Assembly (NCBI GenBank): GCA_902522825.1
Contig: CABYXE010000005.1
Location: 1 to 44,132 of the forward strand
DNA length: 44,132 nucleotides
Origin: an uncultured SAR86 cluster bacterium
GTDB taxonomy: Bacteria > Pseudomonadota > Gammaproteobacteria > Magnimaribacterales > AG-339-G14
Direction: 5' to 3'
Of the stretch, positions 1 to 8,576 are shown in pieces. Each line of letters starts with the position of its first letter. Position 1 is the stretch's first letter. The position numbers and the translations under genes were made by a program. A model generated the notes under the pieces. That model was not told the origin of the DNA. It was given only the letters and a program-made list of their open reading frames with translations, and ran no database searches.

Positions 1-285
1 TCCTTTTTTAGCGCTCATTAATACAAGACCAAAAAAACCAAAAAATACTGCTCCTAAGAAAGTGGACATAATAATAGTATCTAAATGGAAAGACCAAAAA
101 CCCATGTCGGATACCTTGCAAGAAGTCTCATTAAAAAGAGTTTGCTGATGATTTGCGAAGCCCCATGTTTGAGATTTTTCACACCAACCATATGTTAAAT
201 TAGTTAAATGATGGCTGATATAGTCGGACGTCGGCGTTAATTCCGCTGCTCCATTTGTTATTTCTGTAAGATTTTTCTCGGCCAT
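1..285 (-). CDS. atpB: ATP synthase F0 subunit a, N-terminal part (runs off left edge)
   Basis: Reading the minus strand from the ATG at 285-283 gives 95 open codons up to the window edge. The N-terminus contains YISHHLTNLTYG and, further on, FWSFHLDTIIMSTFLGAV followed by a hydrophobic helix. This is the typical start of the gammaproteobacterial F0 a subunit, which forms the proton half-channels next to the c-ring in the inner membrane. It lies 72 bp downstream of parB, the usual position of the atp operon, but atpI, which often precedes atpB, is absent. A good promoter lies just upstream, so the atp operon probably starts here. No clear Shine-Dalgarno is seen before the ATG. The 3' end is outside the window. 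Confidence 0.9.
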   Translation of the reverse strand, partial: MAEKNLTEITNGAAELTPTSDYISHHLTNLTYGWCEKSQTWGFANHQQTLFNETSCKVSDMGFWSFHLDTIIMSTFLGAVFFGFFGLVLMSAKKG

Positions 286-303
286 AAGTTGCTCGGGCAC
301 AGC

Positions 304-333
304 ATTATAGTTAGGTCTGTGCTATCTGTTCAA
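304..333 (-). promoter_or_regulatory. Predicted sigma-70 promoter of the atp operon
   Basis: On the minus strand, TTGAAC (333-328) is followed after 18 bp by a perfect TATAAT (309-304), about 20 bp before the atpB start codon. It sits between the parB stop and atpB, so the ATP synthase operon has its own promoter rather than depending only on read-through from parAB. Confidence 0.6.
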
Positions 334-357
334 GGACTTAATAAAATTTTTTTTAGC

Positions 358-1218
358 TTATTCTTTTTTTCTTAAAGGTTTAATTATTTGATCTAATTGT
401 TCTAGATTTTTATATGTGAAAGTTATTTTTCCTGAACCCTTCTTTTGGTGAGAAATTGTAACCTTTGAACTCAAGACATCGCTTAGCTCTGCTTCCAAAT
501 TTACTATATTAGGGTCTTTAGAAAGCAGAGGCTTTGTGCCTTTTTCTTGCTGATAAGTCTTAGCTAAATTTTCTGCTTGTCTGGTAGACAGTCCTGCTTT
601 AACAATTTTATGAGCAAATTTTTCTTGGATCGCTTCTGGCAAGGTTAATAAAGGTCTGGCATGTCCCATGCTTAAACTACCTGACTCTAGCATTGCTTGT
701 ACCGGGGTAGCTAACTGAAGAAGCCTTAATGAATTTGTTATAGCTGTGCGAGACTTTCCTAAAGAAATACCTAAATCTTCTTGAGTTAAATTGAATTCTT
801 TTTGCAATCTAGAAATACCTTTGGCTTCATCTAACGGATTCAAATCCTCTCTTTGCAAATTTTCAATAAGCCCCATCTTTATTATTTCTTCATCGCTTAA
901 ATCTTTTACGACAATTGGAACTTCCGAAAGCCCTACCATTTTGGCCGCCCTCAGCCTTCTTTCACCAGCTACTAATTCAAACTCTCCTGACGCTGTTTTT
1001 CTAACAATCAAAGGCTGAATAACTCCTTGAGATCTTATGGAGGCCGCAAGATCTTCTAGGTTTTCTGTCGATATATCCGTTCTTGCCTGAAACCTGCTTG
1101 GTGAAATTTTATCTATCCTTGAAAACAACGCATTCTGAATTTCTCCAGACGACGATGCTTCTTCTCCGAGCAGTGCGCTCAATCCTCTTTTCAGGGTTTT
1201 ATTTTTATCCTCAGCCAT
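358..1218 (-). CDS. parB: Chromosome partitioning protein ParB (CTPase, parS-binding)
   Basis: 286 aa, a normal length for chromosomal ParB/Spo0J. The N-domain carries GERRLRAAKM (residues 85-94), the CTP-binding C motif, and ENLQREDLNPLDEA (about 119-132). A helix-turn-helix follows at about 144-165 (LTQEDLGISLGKSRTAITN), and a C-terminal dimerisation segment ends the protein. ParB loads on parS, slides as a clamp using CTP, and works with ParA to segregate the origin. It follows parA directly with no spacer. A perfect parS target is present in this window inside recF (11403-11418), which supports a functional ParABS system. Confidence 0.96.
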   Translation of the reverse strand: MAEDKNKTLKRGLSALLGEEASSSGEIQNALFSRIDKISPSRFQARTDISTENLEDLAASIRSQGVIQPLIVRKTASGEFELVAGERRLRAAKMVGLSEVPIVVKDLSDEEIIKMGLIENLQREDLNPLDEAKGISRLQKEFNLTQEDLGISLGKSRTAITNSLRLLQLATPVQAMLESGSLSMGHARPLLTLPEAIQEKFAHKIVKAGLSTRQAENLAKTYQQEKGTKPLLSKDPNIVNLEAELSDVLSSKVTISHQKKGSGKITFTYKNLEQLDQIIKPLRKKE

Positions 1219-2001
1219 TTAAATAGTCACAACACTGGTTTCAAATTTATTTATTATCTCTCCAGCTAATGCCAAATATGCCAATGTGCCTTTGGCATCG
1301 GGCTCATAATATAAAGCTGGCATTCCAAAGCTTGGAGCTTCTGCTAATTTAACATTTCTTGGAATTACTGTGTCGCACAATTGTTCTGAAAAATGCTCCT
1401 CCAGCTCTTTTGAAACCTCTCTTGAAAGCCTTATTCTGGAGTCGTACATGGTTCTCAATATTCCATTTATGACTATGTTTTCTCCCGTGGCATCATTTAT
1501 CTCTTTAATGGTTTTATTCATTGCTGCCAGGCCTTCTAAAGAATAATACTCACACTGAAGGGGTATTAAAACCTTTGAGGCTGCTCGCAATGCGCTGACT
1601 GATAACATGCCCAAGGATGGGGGACAATCTATGACGACATAATCATAGCCCTCGCCTAGATCCTTTAATTTGTTTTTTAAAATTGTGGTTGGATTTGGCA
1701 AAGAGCTTAATTCGATTTCGGCTGAGATCAAATCTGCGCTTGCTGGTATCAAGTCAAACTTGTATTTTGTTGGCTCTATTATTCTTTCAAGTGAATATTC
1801 ACTACTTACCATCACATCAATTAATGAATGTTCGCTTTTATCTTTCTCTTCCCCTGTTCCTGTTGTAGAGTTTCCTTGCGAATCGAGATCTATTAACAAA
1901 ACCTTGCGCGAAGCAGCTGATAAGGAAGCCGCTAGATTTAAGGCGGTTGTGGTCTTCCCCACACCTCCTTTTTGGTTTGCTACGACTAAAGTAATCAACA
2001 A
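1219..2001 (-). CDS. parA: Chromosome partitioning ATPase ParA (Soj family)
   Basis: 260 aa. The deviant Walker A motif KGGVGKTTT is at residues 11-19, after the usual AVANQ-like strand (LVVANQ). DSQGN and VVIDCPPSLG (Walker B region) follow. The size and motifs fit the short chromosomal Soj-type ParA without an N-terminal DNA-binding domain. The start is a TTG at 2001-1999, chosen because it places the P-loop at the family position and no ATG is available; it lies 10 bp after the rsmG stop. parA and parB are adjacent and form the ParABS module with the parS in recF. Confidence 0.96.
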   Translation of the reverse strand: MLITLVVANQKGGVGKTTTALNLAASLSAASRKVLLIDLDSQGNSTTGTGEEKDKSEHSLIDVMVSSEYSLERIIEPTKYKFDLIPASADLISAEIELSSLPNPTTILKNKLKDLGEGYDYVVIDCPPSLGMLSVSALRAASKVLIPLQCEYYSLEGLAAMNKTIKEINDATGENIVINGILRTMYDSRIRLSREVSKELEEHFSEQLCDTVIPRNVKLAEAPSFGMPALYYEPDAKGTLAYLALAGEIINKFETSVVTI

Positions 2002-2011
2002 AATTACTATA

Positions 2012-2620
2012 TCAGTTTTTTTTATTTTTAATGCTTAAAAATCCACGATTTTTTTGCAGGATTCTTTGCGCGTCTGATGGATAGAACATATGCTCCCAAT
2101 CCTCACTTTGTAACTCCTTCGGCTCTGAAACCATCATCAATATTTCTAAACTGCTTGTTCTTTCTTTGGGCAACAAAGAAAGTAATTTTTTGGGCTCCAT
2201 AACTGCCCTAGTAATTATTAGTTGTTCTTTCAAATGCTCTAAATCTTCTATTCTTCCTTTTATTACAGTCACGTTATGAAGCTCAAGCTCAGCTTGCGCG
2301 TGATGTAAAAAAGACACTTTCTTTTGATTCGGCTCTAACAGGACCATCTGTTTACTTTCGTCTATTATGCTTATAACTATCCCGGGAAGCCCTGCGCCCG
2401 TTCCCACATCTAATATTTTTTCCTTTTTTATAAATGGAAATATACAAGCGCAATCAAGAATATGCTCGTTCATTTCTTTTTGGCTGGTGTTTCTTGAAAC
2501 TAAGTTTCTAGTTTGGTTCCATTTCAATATTAACTGAGCATATCGGTCTAAAAGCTCTATTTTTTTTGATGGTAATTCTAGGTTTGTTTTTTCAAATAAC
2601 TTTTTTAGATGCGTCGTCAT
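2012..2620 (-). CDS. rsmG: 16S rRNA (guanine-527-N7)-methyltransferase RsmG (GidB)
   Basis: 202 aa, matching the usual length of about 205. The SAM-binding glycine loop [14 protein letters not shown] is at about residues 69-82, preceded by [10 protein letters not shown] and HILDC, both typical of the family. RsmG methylates G527 (E. coli numbering) of 16S rRNA; loss in other bacteria gives low-level streptomycin resistance. The ATG at 2620 overlaps the end of mnmG by 29 bp, with a GGAAG Shine-Dalgarno inside mnmG, so translation is probably coupled. The order mnmG-rsmG-parA-parB is conserved in gammaproteobacteria. Confidence 0.95.
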   Translation of the reverse strand: MTTHLKKLFEKTNLELPSKKIELLDRYAQLILKWNQTRNLVSRNTSQKEMNEHILDCACIFPFIKKEKILDVGTGAGLPGIVISIIDESKQMVLLEPNQKKVSFLHHAQAELELHNVTVIKGRIEDLEHLKEQLIITRAVMEPKKLLSLLPKERTSSLEILMMVSEPKELQSEDWEHMFYPSDAQRILQKNRGFLSIKNKKN

Positions 2621-4478
2621 TCTTCCATTTATGAGTTTTCTTTAAGTGCACCAGTAACAAAGATATAGTTGCGGGTGTTATGCCAGGAATTCTTTGCGCG
2701 TGGGCTATGGTTCTTGGTTTTACATCTAGGAGTTTTTGTCTTGATTCGTTTGAGAGGCCTTTGATCTCTTTATAGGCAAGCTGCTTTGGAATAAGAGCGT
2801 TTTCATTGGTTTTAATTTTCTTTATCTCTTTTTTTTGTCGGGAGATATATCCGGCATATTTTTCTTCTGTCACCACATCTAAATATACTTCTTCTGGAGC
2901 TTTCTTTAATTTTAATGTTTCGCACAGCTCGTTATAATTTACTTCAGGCCTTTTGAGCGCTTGAAGGGCTGATATTTTCTGATCGCTTTTCGTACGCTTT
3001 GCAAGGGCAAATCCAGGCAAGTCGTCTTTCTTAATTTTAACTTCAGATAGTCTGTCTCTTTCTTTTGCAATTAAATCCATTTTATTTTGAAAGTGATCCC
3101 ATCTCTTTTCGTCAATTAATCCTATTTTTTTTGCTGTGGGCGTTAATCTCTGATCGGCGTTGTCTTCTCTTAATAACAATCTATATTCTGCCCTGCTTGT
3201 AAACATTCTATAAGGCTCTTTGGTTCCTAACGTGACCAAATCATCGATTAATACCCCTATATAACTTTCATCTCTGGCTGAAATCCAAGGATCTTTATTG
3301 TCCAACGACAAACAGGCATTAACCCCTGCTACTAAACCTTGGGCTGCAGCTTCTTCGTATCCAGTTGTGCCGTTTATTTGGCCTGCAAAATACAAATTTT
3401 CTATTTTTTTCGTTTCTAAAGTGTGATTCAACTCTCTGGGGTCGAAAAAGTCATATTCTACGGCGTACCCATATTGTTCAATTTTAGCTTTTTCGAAACC
3501 TGGTATAGATTCAACCATTTGTTTTTGAATACTAACCGGCATGCTTGTTGAGATTCCATTTGGATATACTAATTCTGAATTTAAACCTTCCGGCTCGATA
3601 AATATTTGGTGAGAATTTTTATCAGCAAACCTAAAAATTTTATCTTCGATAGATGGACAATATCTTGGACCTATTCCCTCTATTTTGCCGGAAAACATTG
3701 GTGATTTATCTATGCCTTTCTTTATAAATTCATGTGTCTTCTCTGTTGTTCTTGTGAGAAAACAGCTTATTTGTTTTGGATGTATTTTGGCAGTATTTAT
3801 AAATGACATTGTTGGCCTAGGATCATCACCAGGTTGTTCAGTTGTTTTACTCCAATCAATTGAATTTATGTTTAGCCTAGGTGGCGTTCCTGTTTTTAAA
3901 CGGCCTGTTTTTAAGCCTAAATCTGCAAGAAAATTAGCTAAACTTTTAGAAGAATTTTCTCCTATTCTGCCGCCTTCTTTTGACTCTTCGCCTGTGAATA
4001 ATTTACCGTTCAAGAAAGTCCCAGCGGTAAGAATAACTTTAGTTGTTTTAATTATTTCATCATTTTTTAAAACTATTCCGTGCACTTTTCCCTTTTCAAT
4101 TATCAGCTCGCTTACTTCTGATTCTATTGTTGTAAGTAAGTGTTCACTATCGATAAAATCTTTTACGGAATTGGAATATAGATTTCTATCTGACTGAGAT
4201 CTGGTGGCTCTAACTGCAGGCCCTTTGGATGCATTTAAGACTCTGAAATGAATACCTGCTCTGTCTGCGCTTATTGCCATTAGTCCACCCATTGCGTCTA
4301 TTTCTTTTACTAGGTGGCTTTTACCAATTCCTCCGATTGCAGGATTACATGACATTTGGCCAATAGCTTTTTTTGACTGAGTTACAAGGCAAGTCTGTTT
4401 GCCATATCTTGCGCAAACATAAGCTGCCTCAGTTCCTGCGTGTCCGCCTCCTATTACTATTACTTCAAAGTTATTCAT
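2592..4478 (-). CDS. mnmG: tRNA uridine 5-carboxymethylaminomethyl modification enzyme MnmG (GidA)
   Basis: 628 aa, the standard length. The FAD-binding motif [10 protein letters not shown] starts at residue 10, and the family signatures [30 protein letters not shown] and [17 protein letters not shown] are all present. With MnmE it forms the complex that installs the cmnm5 group on wobble U34 of several tRNAs. Its partner mnmE is the next gene upstream, separated by a 244-bp AT-rich spacer that looks like an origin candidate. Long open frames on the opposite strand of this gene are shadows. Confidence 0.97.
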   Translation of the reverse strand: MNNFEVIVIGGGHAGTEAAYVCARYGKQTCLVTQSKKAIGQMSCNPAIGGIGKSHLVKEIDAMGGLMAISADRAGIHFRVLNASKGPAVRATRSQSDRNLYSNSVKDFIDSEHLLTTIESEVSELIIEKGKVHGIVLKNDEIIKTTKVILTAGTFLNGKLFTGEESKEGGRIGENSSKSLANFLADLGLKTGRLKTGTPPRLNINSIDWSKTTEQPGDDPRPTMSFINTAKIHPKQISCFLTRTTEKTHEFIKKGIDKSPMFSGKIEGIGPRYCPSIEDKIFRFADKNSHQIFIEPEGLNSELVYPNGISTSMPVSIQKQMVESIPGFEKAKIEQYGYAVEYDFFDPRELNHTLETKKIENLYFAGQINGTTGYEEAAAQGLVAGVNACLSLDNKDPWISARDESYIGVLIDDLVTLGTKEPYRMFTSRAEYRLLLREDNADQRLTPTAKKIGLIDEKRWDHFQNKMDLIAKERDRLSEVKIKKDDLPGFALAKRTKSDQKISALQALKRPEVNYNELCETLKLKKAPEEVYLDVVTEEKYAGYISRQKKEIKKIKTNENALIPKQLAYKEIKGLSNESRQKLLDVKPRTIAHAQRIPGITPATISLLLVHLKKTHKWKNDDASKKVI

Positions 4479-4722
4479 TTCTCTATTGATTATATTATTT
4501 ATATATTTATATATATATTTATATTGTTGTTGTTATTGTTAGGGCTGTCTATTTCTGTTGATAACTCATAAAACGCAACTATAAATTAGATCACAGGATT
4601 TAAAAACCTTGTTTATAAAAAGGCCTTTTAATTGTGGAAAAACTGTAAACCGCTGTTAGTAAAATGTGTTGGTGTTTTTGCTATTAAACTTATTAACAAT
4701 TTTAAAACAAATTAATGACAGT
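4479..4722. other. mnmE-mnmG spacer: AT-rich, candidate replication origin
   Basis: This spacer has no gene. Next to mnmG it holds about 50 bp of almost pure A/T (4487-4524), then a trinucleotide-periodic TTG/TTA run (4523-4541). Beyond it are several near-matches to the DnaA box TTATNCACA, each with one mismatch: TGTTGATAA (4556-4564), TGTTTATAA (4610-4618), TGTGGAAAA (4633-4641) and TTATTAACA (4690-4698). An AT-rich unwinding-like segment beside an array of weak boxes next to mnmG/gidA is the arrangement of the E. coli and Vibrio oriC. No perfect box is present, so this remains a candidate. The mnmG promoter must also lie here. Confidence 0.45.
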
Positions 4723-6033
4723 TTATTTGCCTATGCAGAATGAAGAGAAAATTTCTCCCAATAAATCGTCCGAGGAATAAGGACTTTTTATTTGTCCCAA
4801 ATAACCACTTGCATTTTTAAGATGCTCAGCACAGAGCTCTATGGAAAACTCCTCGCACAAACTACATGCCCTTAAGATTTCGTCATTACAGTTGTTAAGA
4901 AGATTCAAATGTCTAGATCTGGCCGAAAAACTTCCTAAAACCTGATTTTTAGATAAAAAAACCGCATCCACCAGGCAATTTTCTAGTTTGGTTATATTTT
5001 GCTCATATTTAGCCGATATGTTAATCCTCCTAGTCTTTTCATCACCCGCCAAGTCTGATTTATTCAGCACTTTTACAACTTTTTTGCCCTTGGGATATGT
5101 CATTTCGTAGTTAAGGTTGTTGTGGTCTACGACCTCAATGATCAAATCTGCTTCTTCTAAGGCGTTTTTAGCTAGATTTGTGCCTATTTCTTCTATTTTA
5201 TCCTTAGCTCTACTGCTGAGACCTGCCGAATCTATAAGATCGAAAACCAAACCATGTATTTTAACGGATTTTGTAACCAAGTCTCTGGTAGTTCCTGCTA
5301 TTTCGGAGACAATTGACGTTTTTTTCTTTGTAAATACATTCATTAAAGTTGATTTCCCAACGTTTTCAGGGCCAGTTATGATCGTTTTAATGCCTTCATT
5401 CATTAGAACAGCATCACTAGTTGTGTTGATAAAATCCTCTATAGTGATAAGAAAAGAGTCTAAATTAGCGCTAATTTCGCTTAAATCTATATTTGTATCT
5501 TGGTCATTGAAGTCTATTTCTCCTTCTACTCGAGCCCTCATAGACTTAAGTTCAAATATAAGTTCGTCAATCTTTTTCTCAAAACTCCCTGCCAGAGACT
5601 TATTTACAGCTTTAATGTTTTCTATAGATCTCGCTGAAATTAAGTCAGATATTGCTTCGGCTTCTATAAGGCTCACCTTCCCATTTAGATAAGAGCGCAT
5701 AGTAAACTCTCCAGGTTGCGCGTCTCTGCAATCTAGAGTTTTTAATTTAGTTATAAGAAGCTCGACTATAAGGGGGTTGCCGTGACAAGAGATTTCAACG
5801 GTATCCTCTCCGGTGTAAGAGTTAGGCGATATGAAAGAAGTAAGCACACACTTTTCCTTAATCCCGCTTGAAAGTTCAATCTCAGAAATATGAATTTCTT
5901 TATGTGCCATAGACTTTCCTGAAATCTTTTTATAAAGCTTTGAACAGTCTTTGCCAGATATTCTTATAGAAGAAATGGCTCCCGAGCCAGGAGGAGTAGC
6001 ACAAGCAACAATTGTATCTTCGAGGTTTATCAA
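4723..6033 (-). CDS. mnmE: tRNA modification GTPase MnmE (TrmE)
   Basis: 436 aa. The N-terminal tetrahydrofolate-binding domain begins DTIVACATPPGSGAIS. The inserted G domain has P-loop GPENVGKS (221-228), GTTRD (247-251), DSAG (268-271) and NKSD (324-327). The protein ends with CIGK (433-436), the C-x-G-K motif needed for modification. It works with MnmG on tRNA wobble uridine. The start is a TTG 3 bp after the yidC stop, so it is probably translationally coupled. It belongs to the minus-strand run rpmH-rnpA-yidD-yidC-mnmE. Confidence 0.96.
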   Translation of the reverse strand: MINLEDTIVACATPPGSGAISSIRISGKDCSKLYKKISGKSMAHKEIHISEIELSSGIKEKCVLTSFISPNSYTGEDTVEISCHGNPLIVELLITKLKTLDCRDAQPGEFTMRSYLNGKVSLIEAEAISDLISARSIENIKAVNKSLAGSFEKKIDELIFELKSMRARVEGEIDFNDQDTNIDLSEISANLDSFLITIEDFINTTSDAVLMNEGIKTIITGPENVGKSTLMNVFTKKKTSIVSEIAGTTRDLVTKSVKIHGLVFDLIDSAGLSSRAKDKIEEIGTNLAKNALEEADLIIEVVDHNNLNYEMTYPKGKKVVKVLNKSDLAGDEKTRRINISAKYEQNITKLENCLVDAVFLSKNQVLGSFSARSRHLNLLNNCNDEILRACSLCEEFSIELCAEHLKNASGYLGQIKSPYSSDDLLGEIFSSFCIGK

Positions 6034-6036
6034 TTA

Positions 6037-7686
6037 CTAAGAGCTTATTTTTGCCTTTTTAGGACCATGCATGACCATTTGAACTGCGGATACCAAAGAA
6101 TTTAAAAACCAATAAAGAACTAGGCCAGCCGGAAACAAGGCAAACATTACCCCAAAGATTAAAGGCATATATTTGAAAACGTTAGCTTGAATGGGATCAG
6201 CGCCAACAGGCTGAGGCTGAAGTTGCTGCATTCCCCACATAGCAGCCATATTTAAAATGGGAAGAATAAAAAGCGGATCCCTTGCAGATAAATCTGTAAT
6301 CCAAAACAGGAAGGGTGCATATCTTAATTCAACAGTTTCTATTAGAACCCAATAAAAAGCCAAAAAGAAGGGCATTTGCATCAACATAGGCAAACAACCA
6401 AGAGCTGGGTTTACCTTTTCTTTTTTATAAAGATCCATCATCGCCTTAGATAATGCTTGCCTGTCATCGGCGTGTCGCTCTTGTATTTCTTGCATTTTTG
6501 GCTGAACTGCCCTCATTTTCCCCATATTTCGGTATGAAACCATTGATAAGGGCCATAATAAGAGCTTAATCAGAATTGTAACTAAGACTATAGACCATCC
6601 CCAATTTCCAGTTAAATCAAAGAAAACAACCATTGCAGAGTACATTGGCTGACCAATCCACCACAACCAACCATAATCTACAGCCAAATCTAGCTCCGGG
6701 TGAGTCTTCTGCAACTCTTTCTTTATTTTGGGGCCAAAATATACTTTTTGATCAAAGGAAGCTTCCTTATTAGGGCCTATTGAACTGGTTTCGCCGACCA
6801 CACCAACAGAATAAACCCCAGACTTTGAGCTTTTTCTTGCTTGAAATATTAAATTTGAGCCTTCTTCAGGAATAATGGCACTAATAAAATAATGCTCAAG
6901 CAAAGAGACCCAACCCTTTGTTGATAATTCTCTATAGGACTCTTCAGATAAATCTGAAAAAGATATTTTATTGTAATTGTCCGATGAAGTTTGAAAAGCA
7001 GGACCAAGGTAAGCAAAACTTGCAGGATTAAAAATCGAACTATCATCGGCATAAAGGTCTATATCTGATCTATCAATTTTAGAATAGGGCGCAAATGTAA
7101 TTTCTTTACCAGAAAGATTTAAAATATTATCTTTTACGGAAACAAAATAATCATCGTTTTTGTAACTAAATGTTTTAGAAAAAATTATATCGTTTTCTCG
7201 CTTTTCCAGCACAACAAAATTCTTACCTTCCGATTTGTACATGTCCTTAATAGAGAATAAGTTTTCTTTAGAAGCTAAGTCTTTATTCAAAAACTCAAAA
7301 CCACTTACTTGAGAATATTTTTCTGGACCACATTTGTTAAATAATACTTTTCTATCTGAAGAATTTATTTCAGTTGGGTAATTTTCTAGAGTAGTTTTAA
7401 CTATTTCTCCATTCCTTAAATCTAAGTCCAGTGACCAGTATGGAGAATTAAATGTTTTTATATTACTTAATGAGCACGAGTCGACAGATGTCTCTGAAAC
7501 AGAAATATTTTCATTAAAAGTTTCAGGTTCAGCAAACTGTGAAGGTTCACTAATAAGTGAGCGCTCGCTTTCACTTACAACCAATGATTTATTGATATCA
7601 TTTGTTGGAGGATCCCATCTAATTAACAAGAAATAAGAAAATATTAATATTGAAAACATTAAAAAATATCTTTGAAAATTTTCCAT
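6037..7686 (-). CDS. yidC: Membrane protein insertase YidC
   Basis: 549 aa, as for Gram-negative YidC. One N-terminal helix is followed by a large periplasmic domain (about 30-340) and a C-terminal Oxa1-like core with the conserved stretch WPLSMVSYRNMGKMRAVQPK and a final helix FALFPAGLVLYWFLNSLVS. It inserts and folds inner-membrane proteins, alone or with SecYEG; its known clients include the F0 c subunit of ATP synthase and cytochrome oxidase subunits, and genes of both complexes occur in this window. It lies 2 bp after yidD in the rpmH-rnpA-yidD-yidC cluster. Confidence 0.97.
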   Translation of the reverse strand: MENFQRYFLMFSILIFSYFLLIRWDPPTNDINKSLVVSESERSLISEPSQFAEPETFNENISVSETSVDSCSLSNIKTFNSPYWSLDLDLRNGEIVKTTLENYPTEINSSDRKVLFNKCGPEKYSQVSGFEFLNKDLASKENLFSIKDMYKSEGKNFVVLEKRENDIIFSKTFSYKNDDYFVSVKDNILNLSGKEITFAPYSKIDRSDIDLYADDSSIFNPASFAYLGPAFQTSSDNYNKISFSDLSEESYRELSTKGWVSLLEHYFISAIIPEEGSNLIFQARKSSKSGVYSVGVVGETSSIGPNKEASFDQKVYFGPKIKKELQKTHPELDLAVDYGWLWWIGQPMYSAMVVFFDLTGNWGWSIVLVTILIKLLLWPLSMVSYRNMGKMRAVQPKMQEIQERHADDRQALSKAMMDLYKKEKVNPALGCLPMLMQMPFFLAFYWVLIETVELRYAPFLFWITDLSARDPLFILPILNMAAMWGMQQLQPQPVGADPIQANVFKYMPLIFGVMFALFPAGLVLYWFLNSLVSAVQMVMHGPKKAKISS

Positions 7687-7688
7687 AT

Positions 7689-7931
7689 TTATTCTTTCTC
7701 AGGCACGTGATCTATGCCCTTGCCTCCCCAGGGGTGACATTTAGATATTCTCTTTATACCTAAAATTATACCTTTTCTTGCCCCATGTATTTTTAAGCTT
7801 TCAATAAAGTAAGAACTGCAAGTGGGATGAAATCTGCAATTATTTCCAATAAACGGACTAATAAAAGTTTGATAAAACCTGATAGATAATATTAAAAACT
7901 TTACAAATAATTGACTAACTTTTTCTTTCAT
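7689..7931 (-). CDS. yidD: Membrane protein insertion efficiency factor YidD
   Basis: 80 aa. It has an amphipathic/hydrophobic N-terminal segment and the signature cysteine region NCRFHPTCSSYFIES, then HGARKGIILGIKRISKCHPW and GGKGIDHVP, all hallmarks of YidD (DUF37, haemolytic domain). It is thought to assist YidC-dependent insertion at the inner face of the membrane. It is placed between rnpA and yidC, as in most bacteria. Confidence 0.95.
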   Translation of the reverse strand: MKEKVSQLFVKFLILSIRFYQTFISPFIGNNCRFHPTCSSYFIESLKIHGARKGIILGIKRISKCHPWGGKGIDHVPEKE

Positions 7932-7944
7932 TTTAAGTAAATAA

Positions 7945-8277
7945 TTAGAAAGAGGATTCTATCTCTCTTTTAAGTTCAACGAAATTATTTTTTATTTTAT
8001 CTTTGTTAAAAGAGTCTATTTTTTTTCCTACAAAAAAAATAATTTTAAACCCTTCTTTTGTCTTCAGTGTTCTGAGCATCTCTTTAGCAGATCTTTTAGC
8101 GTAATTTCTATTCACAGCAAGTTTTATATTTTTTTTGGGGTATATAAAACCATACTCAATTTTTTTTAAAGAGTGCAAAGATATGTATGCTTTAAAAGCT
8201 CCTGAAGTATGAGTAAAGTCTTTGTCTTTAAAAACTAAGTCAAAATCAGACTTATTTTTTAAAGAAACTAACTTCAA
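7945..8277 (-). CDS. rnpA: Ribonuclease P protein component
   Basis: About 110 aa from the TTG at 8277-8275. The core LKNKSDFDLVFKDKDF and the basic motif VNRNYAKRSAKEMLR (the RNR motif region) identify RnpA, the protein that helps the RNase P RNA process tRNA 5' ends. The frame stays open upstream to 8343, but those 22 extra codons lie inside rpmH in another frame and have no counterpart in the family. The TTG four bases after the rpmH stop gives the family-like start and suggests coupling. No good Shine-Dalgarno was seen, so the start is uncertain. Confidence 0.88.
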   Translation of the reverse strand: MKLVSLKNKSDFDLVFKDKDFTHTSGAFKAYISLHSLKKIEYGFIYPKKNIKLAVNRNYAKRSAKEMLRTLKTKEGFKIIFFVGKKIDSFNKDKIKNNFVELKREIESSF

Positions 8278-8281
8278 AGGT

Positions 8282-8416
8282 TTAGACAGTGAGTGATTTT
8301 CTGCCTTTAGCTCTTCTATTTTTAAGAACTGACTGTCCACCAAGCGTTGAGGCTCTTTTTCTATAACCGTGAGTTCTTTTTCTTTTAATTTTGCTTGGTT
8401 GATAAGTTCTTTTCAT
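8282..8416 (-). CDS. rpmH: 50S ribosomal protein L34
   Basis: 44 aa from the ATG at 8416-8414, beginning [20 protein letters not shown] and ending GRKSLTV: a full-length, textbook L34. The open frame extends 17 codons further upstream to 8467, but the family start is unambiguous. It is divergent from dnaA and heads the rpmH-rnpA-yidD-yidC-mnmE run. Confidence 0.97.
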   Translation of the reverse strand: MKRTYQPSKIKRKRTHGYRKRASTLGGQSVLKNRRAKGRKSLTV

Positions 8417-8477
8417 AATTAAAGTTTTAAGAGACGCTGATATTATATTGTTTTTTAAAAAAATCAATTAAAATAAG

Positions 8478-8525
8478 TTATCTACATCTTATCCACAATT
8501 TATATAATGGATATCCTGTGGATAA
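8478..8525. promoter_or_regulatory. DnaA-box cluster between rpmH and dnaA
   Basis: Three 9-mers lie in 48 bp: TTATCTACA (8478-8486, one mismatch), TTATCCACA (8489-8497, perfect) and TGTGGATAA (8517-8525, a perfect box in reverse orientation). A TATAAT at 8503-8508 sits between the perfect boxes, pointing toward dnaA. This supports DnaA autoregulation of the divergent dnaA/rpmH promoters, and the spacer could be (part of) the origin as in Pseudomonas, where oriC lies between rpmH and dnaA. The spacer is only about 160 bp in total, short for a complete origin. Confidence 0.7.
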
Positions 8526-8576
8526 CTTGCTATAAAGATAATAATATCTTAGAAAAGTTTCTTTAGGAGGAATACT

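Noticed and set aside
3685-4197. 170-codon open frame on the plus strand inside mnmG
   Set aside because: It is antisense to conserved MnmG motifs and its translation has no recognisable domain; a shadow of a real gene.
5117-5692. 191-codon open frame on the plus strand inside mnmE
   Set aside because: Antisense to the GTPase domain, low-complexity Ser/Ile-rich translation, no ribosome binding site or family features.
8417-8467. Longer L34 with a 17-residue N-terminal extension
   Set aside because: L34 starts at MKRTYQPS in essentially all bacteria; the extension is only an open stretch upstream.
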